Assembly (NCBI GenBank): GCA_024233115.1 | Contig: JACKQB010000002.1 | Span: forward strand, 1-64,000 | Reading direction: 5' to 3' | Source of the DNA: Akkermansiaceae bacterium | GTDB taxonomy: Bacteria; Verrucomicrobiota; Verrucomicrobiia; Verrucomicrobiales; Akkermansiaceae | DNA length: 64,000 nt | In this document: positions 7,282 to 14,894 of the stretch, piece by piece | Numbering within the stretch: the first letter of the stretch is position 1 | Layout of the letters: each line of letters starts with the position of its first letter | Translations under genes and position numbers: made by a program | The notes under the pieces: generated by a model | Database searches by the model: none | What the model was told of the DNA's origin: nothing | Seen by the model: the letters and a program-made list of their open reading frames with translations, nothing else

Positions 7282-8796
7282 TCACCGATTCACTCTCTTG
7301 AACTTAAGCCCCGTCCGTCCCGGGGTATTTGGAATGTATATGAGAGTGTCCCCTTTGATTGAAATTTCATAAGTCCTCCAGTCCGAGAATGGGTTAGTGT
7401 CACTAGTTGCGATTCTAGCCCGCTGATGCAATACTACCCCCTCCACTCGATACTCTCCAGTTAATGCATAATCGTCATTCACTTTAGGCTCGGGATTATC
7501 ACGGATCTTACCGTCGATGGTCCCGATGATCCTACTTTCCCATGTTCCATCTTTCAGATAGTTATCAATTATGACTACTTTATCATCGGTGTGCTTCCAC
7601 TTCCCAACAATTTTTTCTGACAGGGGCCTAGAGTCATCATCAGGAAGCTCTAAAACAACGCGAAAACCGAGATCCCCGGTCCTTAGGGTTTCAAAAAAGC
7701 GGCCTGACATTAAGGATCGGAACTGGAATTGGGTTCCAGATGTCCAGGATGCCCCCATACCCCATTGTTCCAGATTTTTCTCATCGAGACCAGTTGGGGT
7801 AGAGCTCATCTCGCCTACGTTCCCAAACATATCAAAAATACCGAATCGATTAGGTTGGAATGAGCCAACAGGTGCCGTTGAAGGGAACGGGTCTCTCCAA
7901 CCTCTTATATATTGATCAAAGCCATCGGGGAAATATTTGCGAACTTCCTCGCCGCCGAAATTGCCCGCCCCCTCCGGGGGGGGCCATGAACTACGCCAAG
8001 GATATCTGGGAGGATGAGGAGCATCTTGGGTTGGTTTCTCCTCTCCAGCGGCAACGCACCACTCAAATAAAGTAGGAAGGCGGTAGGTCAACCCCTCCTT
8101 TTCTGAAAGCCATGCACAAAACTTTTCGGCGTCCTCCTTGCTGACCATCACAACGGGGTGATCGGCAGTTTGGTGTAATTGCCTCCACGAGAAATTCTTC
8201 CACTCCTCATTTATGTCACGTTGATCCTCTGCAAATTTTTGGTAATCGGACACACGGGTCTCCCAACGACAGAAAAGGATTCGCTCTTTATCAAACTGGA
8301 TGGGCACAAATTCCATGCCGAGTGAGTTCACAAAGGGCTTGTCTGGAGAAGCGTCGTTAATCGAAACGGGAGCAGTTCGATTACGAGCTGGCTTGCTTTT
8401 GTCGCCAACTAAGAACCATATCACCCCACCAAGGCAAAATATGCTCAGAATAATAGATAGAGTCAGCCCTCTAGGTAAAGTTACCTTTCGTTTGGCTCCA
8501 CGCCCGGTTCTTTTCTTGGGTCGTCCGCTGCGTGCAGTCGCAGATGGCACCGCTTCTTTCACTACAGGATATTTTTGAGAATCTGTCTGTTTCTCTTCTG
8601 ATGCTCGTCCCTCATCTCGATGACGGTGCCGAGTCGCTGTCACCTTTTGTTCGGGAGTTGGGGTGGAGGGTGGCTCTGGCTTCACTCCCTCGACTAGCAA
8701 CTCAATATGACCGCTGCATGTGGGGCATTTAAAAGCAAGCGGGGCATTGTTATCGAGGGCAATATGTTGTCCGCAGTGGGGGCATTCAATTTTCAT
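7282..8796 (-). CDS. Zinc-ribbon, membrane-anchored FGE/SUMF1-like protein
   Basis: The 504-residue protein has an N-terminal ribbon (CPHC at 5-8, CPTC at 24-27), a Ser/Thr/Arg-rich linker, one membrane helix (LTLSIILSIFCLGGVIWFLV, about 111-130), and a formylglycine-generating-enzyme-like domain. The domain shows GMEFVPIQF, ETRVSDYQKF, HPVVMVSKEDAEKFCAWLS, YRLPTLFEWCVAAG, VGSFQPNRFGIFDMFGNVGEM and GDLGFRVVLE. Many bacterial members of this family are binding domains rather than enzymes; the paired C-terminal cysteines of true FGE are not obvious here. About 120 further residues form a beta-rich tail of unknown type. The start overlaps the stop of the upstream gene by 11 bp, with no clear Shine-Dalgarno. 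Confidence 0.8.
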   Translation of the reverse strand: MKIECPHCGQHIALDNNAPLAFKCPTCSGHIELLVEGVKPEPPSTPTPEQKVTATRHRHRDEGRASEEKQTDSQKYPVVKEAVPSATARSGRPKKRTGRGAKRKVTLPRGLTLSIILSIFCLGGVIWFLVGDKSKPARNRTAPVSINDASPDKPFVNSLGMEFVPIQFDKERILFCRWETRVSDYQKFAEDQRDINEEWKNFSWRQLHQTADHPVVMVSKEDAEKFCAWLSEKEGLTYRLPTLFEWCVAAGEEKPTQDAPHPPRYPWRSSWPPPEGAGNFGGEEVRKYFPDGFDQYIRGWRDPFPSTAPVGSFQPNRFGIFDMFGNVGEMSSTPTGLDEKNLEQWGMGASWTSGTQFQFRSLMSGRFFETLRTGDLGFRVVLELPDDDSRPLSEKIVGKWKHTDDKVVIIDNYLKDGTWESRIIGTIDGKIRDNPEPKVNDDYALTGEYRVEGVVLHQRARIATSDTNPFSDWRTYEISIKGDTLIYIPNTPGRTGLKFKRVNR

Positions 8797-9154
8797 GAGT
8801 TTGTTGTTGGGTGTGAGGTGGAAAAGTTCTACTTAGCGTCAATGCCTTGGCCGCAATGAATGCAATGGAATTTAATGGGCACGTATTTAAAGTGCCTTTA
8901 CCTTCTACGCTTTCAGCCTCTCTTTGTGCAATAGGGCTTTGAGTGGATACCCCTCCTGAGGCATTCCTGTGGCTTGGAATGCTTGCAGGAATAGCGGGGC
9001 CTGACTCTTCAAGTTGTATATCCTGGTTGCAGGGCGTAGCATCGTGTCCCTTGATAACCTGAATTTTAATATGGCAACCACAACCTGGGCAGGTAGACCC
9101 TCCGGAATCATTATCCCCAAGCTCGATTTTTTTATCACACCGCGGGCACTTCAT
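8786..9154 (-). CDS. Truncated or short zinc-ribbon protein
   Basis: The ATG at 9154 (MKCPRCDKKIELG) has a good Shine-Dalgarno (GAAAGGG) and gives 122 residues. The ribbon (CPRC, CPGC) matches the family at 6388-8796, but there is no membrane helix and no later domain. The last 40 residues (TCPLNSIAFIAAKALTLSRTF) look unlike the rest. It may be a member of the same family cut short or frameshifted, or a small soluble regulator. It is first in the minus-strand operon and faces the XRE gene across a 115-bp gap with twin operators. Confidence 0.55.
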   Translation of the reverse strand: MKCPRCDKKIELGDNDSGGSTCPGCGCHIKIQVIKGHDATPCNQDIQLEESGPAIPASIPSHRNASGGVSTQSPIAQREAESVEGKGTLNTCPLNSIAFIAAKALTLSRTFPPHTQQQTHEN

Positions 9155-9203
9155 AATGATCCCTTTCTTCAGTGGCACCGGGGGTATTTAAAATGCGCTC
9201 GGA

Positions 9204-9267
9204 GTTCCCCACAGGGAACCAATAACTCAAATTATCCTGTCACTGTCAAGTTCCCCTTCGGGAACTT
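9204..9267. promoter_or_regulatory. Twin operator candidate, two GTTCCC-N4-GGGAAC palindromes
   Basis: GTTCCC-CACA-GGGAAC (9204-9219) and AAGTTCCC-CTTC-GGGAACTT (9248-9267) have the same 6-bp arms and the same 4-bp spacer. They lie between the minus-strand zinc-ribbon operon and the plus-strand XRE gene, the second ending two bases before the XRE start codon. This is the layout of sites bound by a dimeric regulator controlling both directions. Confidence 0.65.
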
Positions 9268-9269
9268 TT

Positions 9270-9548
9270 ATGGACAGACGATATAGGAACTGCATCGGCC
9301 CCGAAGTGAGGGAGCTAAGAAAAGCTCGAGTGCTGACGCAGGAGCAACTCGCCGCGAAGTTACAGCTTGCCGGTCTGCATTCCATCGACCGTGTGGGGAT
9401 CGCTAAAATAGAAACCCAAATCCGTTCGGTATTTGATTACGAGCTGGCAGTAATAGCTCAAGTTATGGGGGTTGAGCTTGCGGACCTCATTCCGTCGCCA
9501 GAGAGACTGAAGAGGGATCTCGGGTCGCTCATCGGGGGGAAACGTTAG
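9270..9548 (+). CDS. XRE-family helix-turn-helix regulator
   Basis: The 92-residue protein carries an XRE DNA-binding domain: GPEVRELRKARVLTQEQLAAKL (helices 1-2), then GIAKIETQIRSVFDYELAVIAQVMGV, the usual helix 3 to 5 pattern. The ATG at 9270 comes right after the second GTTCCC-N4-GGGAAC palindrome, so there is little room for a Shine-Dalgarno and repression of its own gene is likely. Divergent to the zinc-ribbon operon, it probably controls that too. Five bases beyond its stop begins a decayed metallopeptidase tail. Confidence 0.8.
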   Translation: MDRRYRNCIGPEVRELRKARVLTQEQLAAKLQLAGLHSIDRVGIAKIETQIRSVFDYELAVIAQVMGVELADLIPSPERLKRDLGSLIGGKR

Positions 9549-9552
9549 AAGG

Positions 9553-9756
9553 GGCACAATCCGCCTGAACACCGAGCTGGCCAAGAAGCCGCCGGAGTGC
9601 CTTGAATACCTCGTGGTCCACGAGATGGTGCATTTCCTAGAGCCGACCCACAACGACCACTTCGTCGCCCTGATGGACCGTTTCATGTCAAACTGGCGTA
9701 GCCGTAAGGACCTGCTCAACAGCCTGCCGGTGAGGCATGAGGAGTGGAGGTATTGA
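9553..9756 (+). pseudogene. 3' fragment of a YgjP-type (DUF45) metallopeptidase gene
   Basis: The frame reads RLNTELAKKPPECLEYLVVH, then EMVHFLEPTHNDHF and ends with LPVRHEEWRY and a TGA. It includes the HExxH zinc site (HEMVH), which is the diagnostic C-terminal part of YgjP/DUF45 metallopeptidases. About 67 codons remain of the usual 230-250, and no start fits. These peptidases are often encoded beside type I restriction genes, which agrees with the hsdM fragment at 5772. Confidence 0.75.
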
Positions 9757-9773
9757 CGCTGTCTCCGATAACC

Positions 9774-9850
9774 AAAGGGGGGCAAGCGTTATCCGTGGAC
9801 AATTTGCCAAAGATTGCAGAAATAAATGAAATAACGCTTGCCCCCCCTTT
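9774..9850. repeat. Long near-perfect inverted repeat
   Basis: A 19-bp arm at 9774-9792 (AAAGGGGGGCAAGCGTTAT) is repeated in inverse at 9831-9850 with one extra C, enclosing 38 bp. It lies between the metallopeptidase remnant and the 3' end of the minus-strand replication gene. It could be a bidirectional terminator, the end of a lost mobile element or a folded recombination site. Confidence 0.6.
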
Positions 9851-9946
9851 GGGAAGACACCCCCCCCTACAGACATTCCCTCCTTTGCAGAGACATTCCC
9901 CCTCCGGATAGAAGGTTCCGCCTACGACCAGCTTCTCAGATTGTCT

Positions 9947-11623
9947 TCATTCAAGCTGGTCGGCGATCCTCTCGAAGTTACGGAAGAACGAGTCCAACCT
10001 AGTGCCTTTTCTTGCGTATTTGTATTGGTCCTGAGAGTAGCCGTCGTCTGGCTTGGGTGGCACCTTTGCGCAAGCATCAAGCATACCGATTATTTCGGCA
10101 ACCGCGCATTCCGTGTTCTTTTTGAAAAACCCTTCTGCCGCAGCCAACCCCAGCTTAACCCGTTGGATGTAGTCTCGCCGAATCTCTGGATTAGGGCATT
10201 CAAAGCCACTGGAGGCAGGGATCTCGATCCCAATCTGGTTTCTACACGTCAACACGGCTTCAAGGCAACGACGCTTCTCTTGGGGTGTTGAATCCGGATT
10301 GGCGTCTTCCGGGGTATGCCCCTCCTCCAAGAGCCTGATCCGCTCATCATGAATTGCCCCAAGCCGACTTTGAATTTCGAGGGCAAGGCCATACGCCACC
10401 CGACGCAGGGACGGAGATGAGGACGGCAGCCATGGCCTCCGGCGAAGCTGCAAAGCGAGCGTGAAGAGCTCGGCACACAAATCAGGATGATTATGACTGT
10501 TGACATGTGTTTGTGGACTCTCTCGATGTGGATGCTCGTTATGCTCATCCAAAAGGCTGCTTATGGAGGGGCGCGATCTCTCCCTAAAGTAGGACTCGGT
10601 TCCATCCGCCCCCATCGACCCGAGCCCGACAACAGTCATGATGTCCAAAGACCGGATAAGCGACGAAATTTCTCGCACGATCGATTCATCAAGAGCTACC
10701 TGCGACCTGGAGTTTTTACTGACAATATACCGCAACACATCGTCGGTGTCGCCGAAGTTCAGCTCCGGCTCCTCGGCCTCTATAAACATCACAACTCCTG
10801 TGTCGCAGGGAGTTTTGGCGTCCTGAACCAACGGGTGATTCTCTGGCAGCCCTTCCGAACGGGCCCTCTCCAAGCACTCCTTCTGCTTCCTCTGGTTGAC
10901 AGAATCAACATCAATATCGACGGGCTTCCTGTTGAGACCGTCAGCAAAACGTAGGTGACGACGTGACCCGCGACCTTCGTGTTCAACGAGAACTCCTTTG
11001 TCACGGAGCGAATTTATCCACCGCTGAATCTGCTTTTGTTGAACACCGAGGTATTCAGATGTCAGCCTGGTACGGATGAAGGCATTGTCGTCGTCCCTTT
11101 GCCTCAGGACCCACTCCAAATGGTACAGTAAAAGCGCCTGTCCGATGCCGTAATTGTTGGCATCATCGAGACCGAAGCGGACATATGGGGCGCTTGAGGA
11201 GGAACCGTCGGAAGCTGGACCGGGGCTACCGACAATTTCGGTGATTCCCGGTTTGAGATAAAATTCCGATGCCGCATTCAGTGATCCCCTGGGTCTGCCG
11301 GAACGAATTTCCAGAGCCTCCATCTGTTTCAGTTTTTGGAGTTGATCCCAGACCGCAGACGCTGAAATCCCTCCGATGTCTTCGGCCAGAGCAGCGGCAC
11401 TCCGGAAGCACCAACGGCTTCCATTCTTCTTGATGGATTTAGAGGTCCAGTAAAGGAGCTTGGTAAGGATAGCTGCCGCATTGACTCCATGGGAAAGGAT
11501 CAGAGTCTTGTAGACATTGTTCCGGATCTGACATGGTGAAGAATTAGAGGAGAAATCCGTCTCTGCTGGGCCGTTAGGCCCGAGCGGGGCGGATTCCTCT
11601 CTTTCTTGTTCTATATTGTTCAT
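9947..11623 (-). CDS. Winged-helix replication-type protein of the mobile element
   Basis: From the ATG at 11623 (MNNIEQEREES) the protein has 558 residues. The N-terminal half shows two winged-helix-like units: ILTKLLYWTSKS...RSAAALAEDIGGISASAVWDQLQKLK, and QALLLYHLEWVLRQ...LTSEYLGVQQKQIQRWINSLRDKG. This is the arrangement of phage and plasmid replication initiators and helicase loaders. The C-terminal half is helical with no known motif. The open frame extends upstream to 11785, but only through tandem repeats that belong to the preceding gene. It follows the RecA/DnaB-like ATPase gene, with which it would form a replication pair. Naming it a Rep protein is inference from fold and context. 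Confidence 0.6.
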   Translation of the reverse strand: MNNIEQEREESAPLGPNGPAETDFSSNSSPCQIRNNVYKTLILSHGVNAAAILTKLLYWTSKSIKKNGSRWCFRSAAALAEDIGGISASAVWDQLQKLKQMEALEIRSGRPRGSLNAASEFYLKPGITEIVGSPGPASDGSSSSAPYVRFGLDDANNYGIGQALLLYHLEWVLRQRDDDNAFIRTRLTSEYLGVQQKQIQRWINSLRDKGVLVEHEGRGSRRHLRFADGLNRKPVDIDVDSVNQRKQKECLERARSEGLPENHPLVQDAKTPCDTGVVMFIEAEEPELNFGDTDDVLRYIVSKNSRSQVALDESIVREISSLIRSLDIMTVVGLGSMGADGTESYFRERSRPSISSLLDEHNEHPHRESPQTHVNSHNHPDLCAELFTLALQLRRRPWLPSSSPSLRRVAYGLALEIQSRLGAIHDERIRLLEEGHTPEDANPDSTPQEKRRCLEAVLTCRNQIGIEIPASSGFECPNPEIRRDYIQRVKLGLAAAEGFFKKNTECAVAEIIGMLDACAKVPPKPDDGYSQDQYKYARKGTRLDSFFRNFERIADQLE

Positions 11624-11639
11624 ATCTTCTTGTATTATC

Positions 11640-12590
11640 TTATAGGTTCTCGGATTTGTCGCTTTCACGTGCGGATTTGTCGCTTTCATGTGCGGATTTG
11701 TCGCTTTCTCCATGTGCGGATTTGTCGCTTTCTCCATGTGCGGATTTGTCGCCCGGGTCACAGATTGTCGGCTCGCCTTGGACACGGGGAATCAAGTAGC
11801 TGTCGTCCACATCGGAGAACCATTGACATTCCCACCGGACACGGGTCCGGATCTGAAACCTTGAGCCGTAGCGGTTCTTGTCAACTGTGAGGACAGCATC
11901 ACTTCCTTTGTCTTCGGGGCAACTCCTCCCAAGACCGATTAACAGCGAGCAGGGAAATGCCTTTCCGGTAGCCTCGCGAAGGTTATCGATGGTTACGGTG
12001 GTGCCCCTGGAATTGGCCTGGGATGTGGCCCATACCAGGGCATCTTCCTGTCCAGCCATACTGGCTAATGACTGTGCGATTTCCTCAAGTTGTTTGCGAC
12101 CACTCTCAATACCATCCATAGAATCGACGATAACGACCGGCTTGTTCTTGTGTGCCGTCTTCAGGGGCGAGATATTGGCCACGATATCTTGCACTCCAGC
12201 GTTCCCGCCCGAGCGCAGGGATAAGACTTCGATCAAGGGGAAATCCACGGGAACAACCCCGCGGATCTTAGCATAGGCTACTCCAGACTCCCAAGACTTG
12301 AGACGCTGGAGGTATTCCTCGGTCGTCATTTCGCTATGATAGAGCTGGACCGGATGCCCCAGGGCGGCAGCGGTCTGTGCAAGGTGAACCACGAACGATG
12401 ACTTCCCATCACCGGTATAGCCGCAGATTACATTGAACGTGCCCACCCGGACTCCACCACGAAGTTGGTTATCAAGGGACGTAATCCCTGTTGGAACCAG
12501 AGGCCCCTCCATAGGCGGTTGCTCGTCTCCAGTTGGCAGGAAGGCACCACCATTGATGGGGCTGTGAACTATGTCGTTTGCTGTATTCAT
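11640..12590 (-). CDS. RecA/DnaB-like ATPase, probable replicative helicase or loader
   Basis: The 316-residue protein has a RecA-type core: PTGITSLDNQLRGGVRVGTFNVICGYTGDGKSS with a Walker A (GYTGDGKSS, about 57-65), YHSEMTTEEYLQRL (the DnaB/RepA-type position of E), Walker B (KPVVIVDSMD, about 149-158) and WATSQANSRG near 190. This is the motor domain of DnaB/RepA-like helicases without the DnaB N-terminal domain. The C-terminus is a low-complexity DKSAHGES repeat tail. It probably supports replication of the element together with the winged-helix protein whose start lies 16 bp past its stop. Confidence 0.75.
   Translation of the reverse strand: MNTANDIVHSPINGGAFLPTGDEQPPMEGPLVPTGITSLDNQLRGGVRVGTFNVICGYTGDGKSSFVVHLAQTAAALGHPVQLYHSEMTTEEYLQRLKSWESGVAYAKIRGVVPVDFPLIEVLSLRSGGNAGVQDIVANISPLKTAHKNKPVVIVDSMDGIESGRKQLEEIAQSLASMAGQEDALVWATSQANSRGTTVTIDNLREATGKAFPCSLLIGLGRSCPEDKGSDAVLTVDKNRYGSRFQIRTRVRWECQWFSDVDDSYLIPRVQGEPTICDPGDKSAHGESDKSAHGESDKSAHESDKSARESDKSENL
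11651..11753. repeat. Short tandem repeats at a gene 3' end
   Basis: CGGATTTGTCGCTTTC recurs at 11651, 11672, 11693 and 11717, with a partial copy at 11741. Spacing is 21, 21, 24 and 24 bp, always a multiple of three. On the minus strand they encode the DKSA(H/R)(G)ES tail of the ATPase, and in another frame an open ATNPHM(E)K series. Confidence 0.85.
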
Positions 12591-12886
12591 CTGTATTTGT
12601 GTGTGCCCGTATGAAGCCCGGGCACGGGGGCGTTGTGTTTTTTGGCGCTCGCCGCTTAAGCGGCAGCGAACCTTCTCGGCACGATCATGCCCTGACTAGA
12701 GGGCACAATGCCTGCCCAACCGTCACAATGCGTGCGGAGACAACTCTTCCAGGGAGCCTTGCCCCCTGAATGGCGTGTTCCCTCTGGCCCAGGAACACCT
12801 GGCCCAGAGTGAACTCAACATTCACTATTCCATGGCTGTTTCAAACAGACCCACGGCTTTAACACCCTTATGAATGGGTAACTCTC
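12591..12886. other. Intergenic region with several inverted repeats
   Basis: No gene is visible. There is a 14-bp perfect palindrome GCCGCTTAAGCGGC (12651-12664) extended by CGCT/AGCG flanks, a hairpin GTGCCCG...CGGGCAC near 12603-12625, GCCCT-N6-AGGGC near 12690, and CTCTGGCCCAGG/CCTGGCCCAGAG (12782-12809, one mismatch). It lies between replication and excision/integration genes, where an origin, att site or regulatory sites are expected. Confidence 0.5.
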
Positions 12887-13096
12887 TTACTCCGGAAGGA
12901 ATTCCTCCCTGGATCTCAACCAGGCCTCCACGCTGGCGCGACAGAAACGCAGGACCTCCCTGTCCCCCCTGGGGAGGAAGATGGCGGGAAATCCATGGTC
13001 CCGGATCAACACATCGATGCTTTCTGGTCGTGTGCGTAGCCACTTGGAGACATCTCTCTTGGTTAGCAGTCTTGCTGGTTTCTCCACTTCTTTCAT
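12887..13096 (-). CDS. Excisionase-like MerR/HTH_17 DNA-binding protein
   Basis: From the ATG at 13096 (MKEVEKPARLL) it has 69 residues. The sequence LLTKRDVSKWL, a turn, FPAIFLPRGDREVLRF and SVEAWLRSR follows the small winged-helix pattern of excisionases (HTH_17), with the C-terminal 'W' helix. A TTG at 13123 in frame could add nine residues. Such proteins bend DNA at att sites and set the direction of a tyrosine recombinase; one is encoded 0.5 kb to the right on the other strand. The divergent layout of xis-like and integrase genes fits a mobile-element control region. Confidence 0.65.
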   Translation of the reverse strand: MKEVEKPARLLTKRDVSKWLRTRPESIDVLIRDHGFPAIFLPRGDREVLRFCRASVEAWLRSREEFLPE

Positions 13097-13267
13097 CTGG
13101 AAATCCAGTGACGCCGCCCCCAAGCGCGGGGATGGCCATCTGCTGTTTCCTGATATTTGATGTAGTGGAGATCATTACGAACGACAAATATAGCCATCCC
13201 GGCTGGATGTCAATCCTGAGTGATAAATAAATTGCGTTCTCCCATATTTTGAGCCAGACTCCCTCAC

Positions 13268-13618
13268 ATGAGCCGCTACAAGCCTATGGGAGTCAGCTTT
13301 CTGCCCGAACGAATTGCCATGGTGGACGACCGTGCCAAGCAGCTAGGCCTTTCCCGGTCAAAATACCTGCAGGCACTCGTCGAGGCCGACATCGATGCCG
13401 GTTTACTGGACAGCACCAAGAATGCAGCGAATGGAAAAACCACGATTAAACTGCGGGATGGCGTAACCTTGGTAGCGCTCGATAAAAAAACGGAACACGA
13501 CGAGAAAGTTAAGATCATCGTCGAGGCTGTTAAGACCCTTACCCGGGCCATGCCTCAATTATTCGGAAGTGCAGGGAACGTAGAAAGGCACGCCAAAGAT
13601 ATCCTGAGACTAGGGTAA
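13268..13618 (+). CDS. Ribbon-helix-helix-like protein upstream of the integrase
   Basis: The 116-residue protein starts MSRYKPMGVSFLPERIAMVD; the VSFLPERIAMVDDRAKQLGLSRSKYLQALV stretch is a strand-helix-helix pattern typical of CopG/Arc-type DNA-binding domains. The rest is helical and charged. Its stop overlaps the integrase start by one base (TAATG), so the two are translated as a pair. It probably regulates, or takes part in, integration. No close family was recognised. Confidence 0.6.
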   Translation: MSRYKPMGVSFLPERIAMVDDRAKQLGLSRSKYLQALVEADIDAGLLDSTKNAANGKTTIKLRDGVTLVALDKKTEHDEKVKIIVEAVKTLTRAMPQLFGSAGNVERHAKDILRLG

Positions 13619-14853
13619 TGAACAACAAGCCCCATAAAGTCATCAAGAGCGGCAGCGTGTCGGTGCCGGTCTACCGCAATATTATTCACGGGAAATACCG
13701 GTTCCAGGTAATCTGGCGGGAAAACGGCAAACGTATCAACAGGACAAGGACACAAGAGCGGGATGCCGTGAAGATGGCGGAAAAGGTCGCCGCGCAGCTC
13801 TCAAAGCAGGGTGATGTCAGGAAGCGGTTGGTGTCGCATAGCTCCTACCGGGCGCTCTGCCGTCTGAGTAAGATCGCCGATGGTGACATGCACGCCTTCC
13901 TGTCCGAACTGGAGGCGGCGAAGACGCATCTCGGTGACGCCGGTTGGACAGAGGCCGCCCGCTTCTGGCGCAGCCACGCACCGGACAATTTTGAAGAGAA
14001 GCTCGTCAAGGATGTGTTCGAGGAATACATGGAGCTGTTTCAGGATCGCTCGGCAGACGTCCGTAGTGCCGTGCGCACGAAGATCTGGAAGTTTGTCAAA
14101 GCGTTTGGCGGCACTTACATCGGCCAGATCACCACCAAGCAGATAGACGACTGGATGAGGCAGTTGCAATTGTCCAAGGTATACTCCAACAAGCTGAGGG
14201 CCGAACTTGTCACATTTTTCCGCAAGGCCCAGTTATGGGGGTATCTTCCCGAGGGCACCGTCGCCCCGGCCAAGATTGCCAGGCACCGGGTGGAAAGAAA
14301 AGAGCCGGCCATCTTTTCCATCGAGAAAGCCCGTGAGATCCTGACTCATGTCAGAAAAGACTGTGTCCCCTACGTCGCCATAGGACTATTCGCAGGCCTC
14401 CGCCCCTTTGAGATTGCCTGCTCCCGAAAAAAACACTCCCTGGAGTGGCAGGACATCGATTTCGTGAAGGGTTACATCAGGGTGAGGGCCGAGGTGGATG
14501 CCAAGAACCTCACCACCCGCTATGTAAAACTCCAGCCGAACCTCATGCAATGGCTTCTGCCCTACAGAAAACCCGAGGGGAAGGTCGCCATGGCCACGGC
14601 ATCGGCGACGGTCAGCAAAGACCTCATCAAGAAAGGCATTATCGACACCTGGCCCCCCGATGTGATGCGCCATTCATTCTGTAGCTACCTGCTCGGGAAG
14701 GAGCAGGATATCAACAAGGTGGCCGAGCAGGCGGGCAACAGCCCCACAATGATCAAGAAGCACTACCGCAGACCCATGACCCAGGAGGACGGCGAAGCGT
14801 GGTTTGAGATCCGGCCGGATGCCGCACCGGAGGAGCAAGCTGAAGTAGCCTAA
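13618..14853 (+). CDS. Tyrosine recombinase / integrase
   Basis: The 411-residue protein has an N-terminal arm-binding type segment, a core-binding region (about 135-215, LVKDVFEEYMELF) and a C-terminal catalytic domain. Catalytic residues are visible: Arg in GLFAGLRPFEIA (about 260), His-x-x-Arg region in DVMRHSFCSYLLG (about 350) and the Tyr in MIKKHYRRPM (about 380). It would move the mobile element whose genes lie to the left. Its last 318 bp (14523-14840) are duplicated at 33579-33896, so this gene forms the left edge of the BREX island. Confidence 0.9.
   Translation: MNNKPHKVIKSGSVSVPVYRNIIHGKYRFQVIWRENGKRINRTRTQERDAVKMAEKVAAQLSKQGDVRKRLVSHSSYRALCRLSKIADGDMHAFLSELEAAKTHLGDAGWTEAARFWRSHAPDNFEEKLVKDVFEEYMELFQDRSADVRSAVRTKIWKFVKAFGGTYIGQITTKQIDDWMRQLQLSKVYSNKLRAELVTFFRKAQLWGYLPEGTVAPAKIARHRVERKEPAIFSIEKAREILTHVRKDCVPYVAIGLFAGLRPFEIACSRKKHSLEWQDIDFVKGYIRVRAEVDAKNLTTRYVKLQPNLMQWLLPYRKPEGKVAMATASATVSKDLIKKGIIDTWPPDVMRHSFCSYLLGKEQDINKVAEQAGNSPTMIKKHYRRPMTQEDGEAWFEIRPDAAPEEQAEVA
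14523..14840 (+). repeat. Left copy of 318-bp direct repeat (integrase 3' end)
   Basis: The segment from TGTAAAACTCCAG to GAGGAGCAAGC matches 33579-33896 at every base but one (A at 14751, G at 33807). The two copies are 19,056 bp apart and in the same orientation, bracketing the SRAP gene, the dead transposase and the BREX system. Confidence 0.95.
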
Positions 14854-14894
14854 CAGTAACCTAGTTACAGCTCGCAAAAAACAGAAACTTTACC

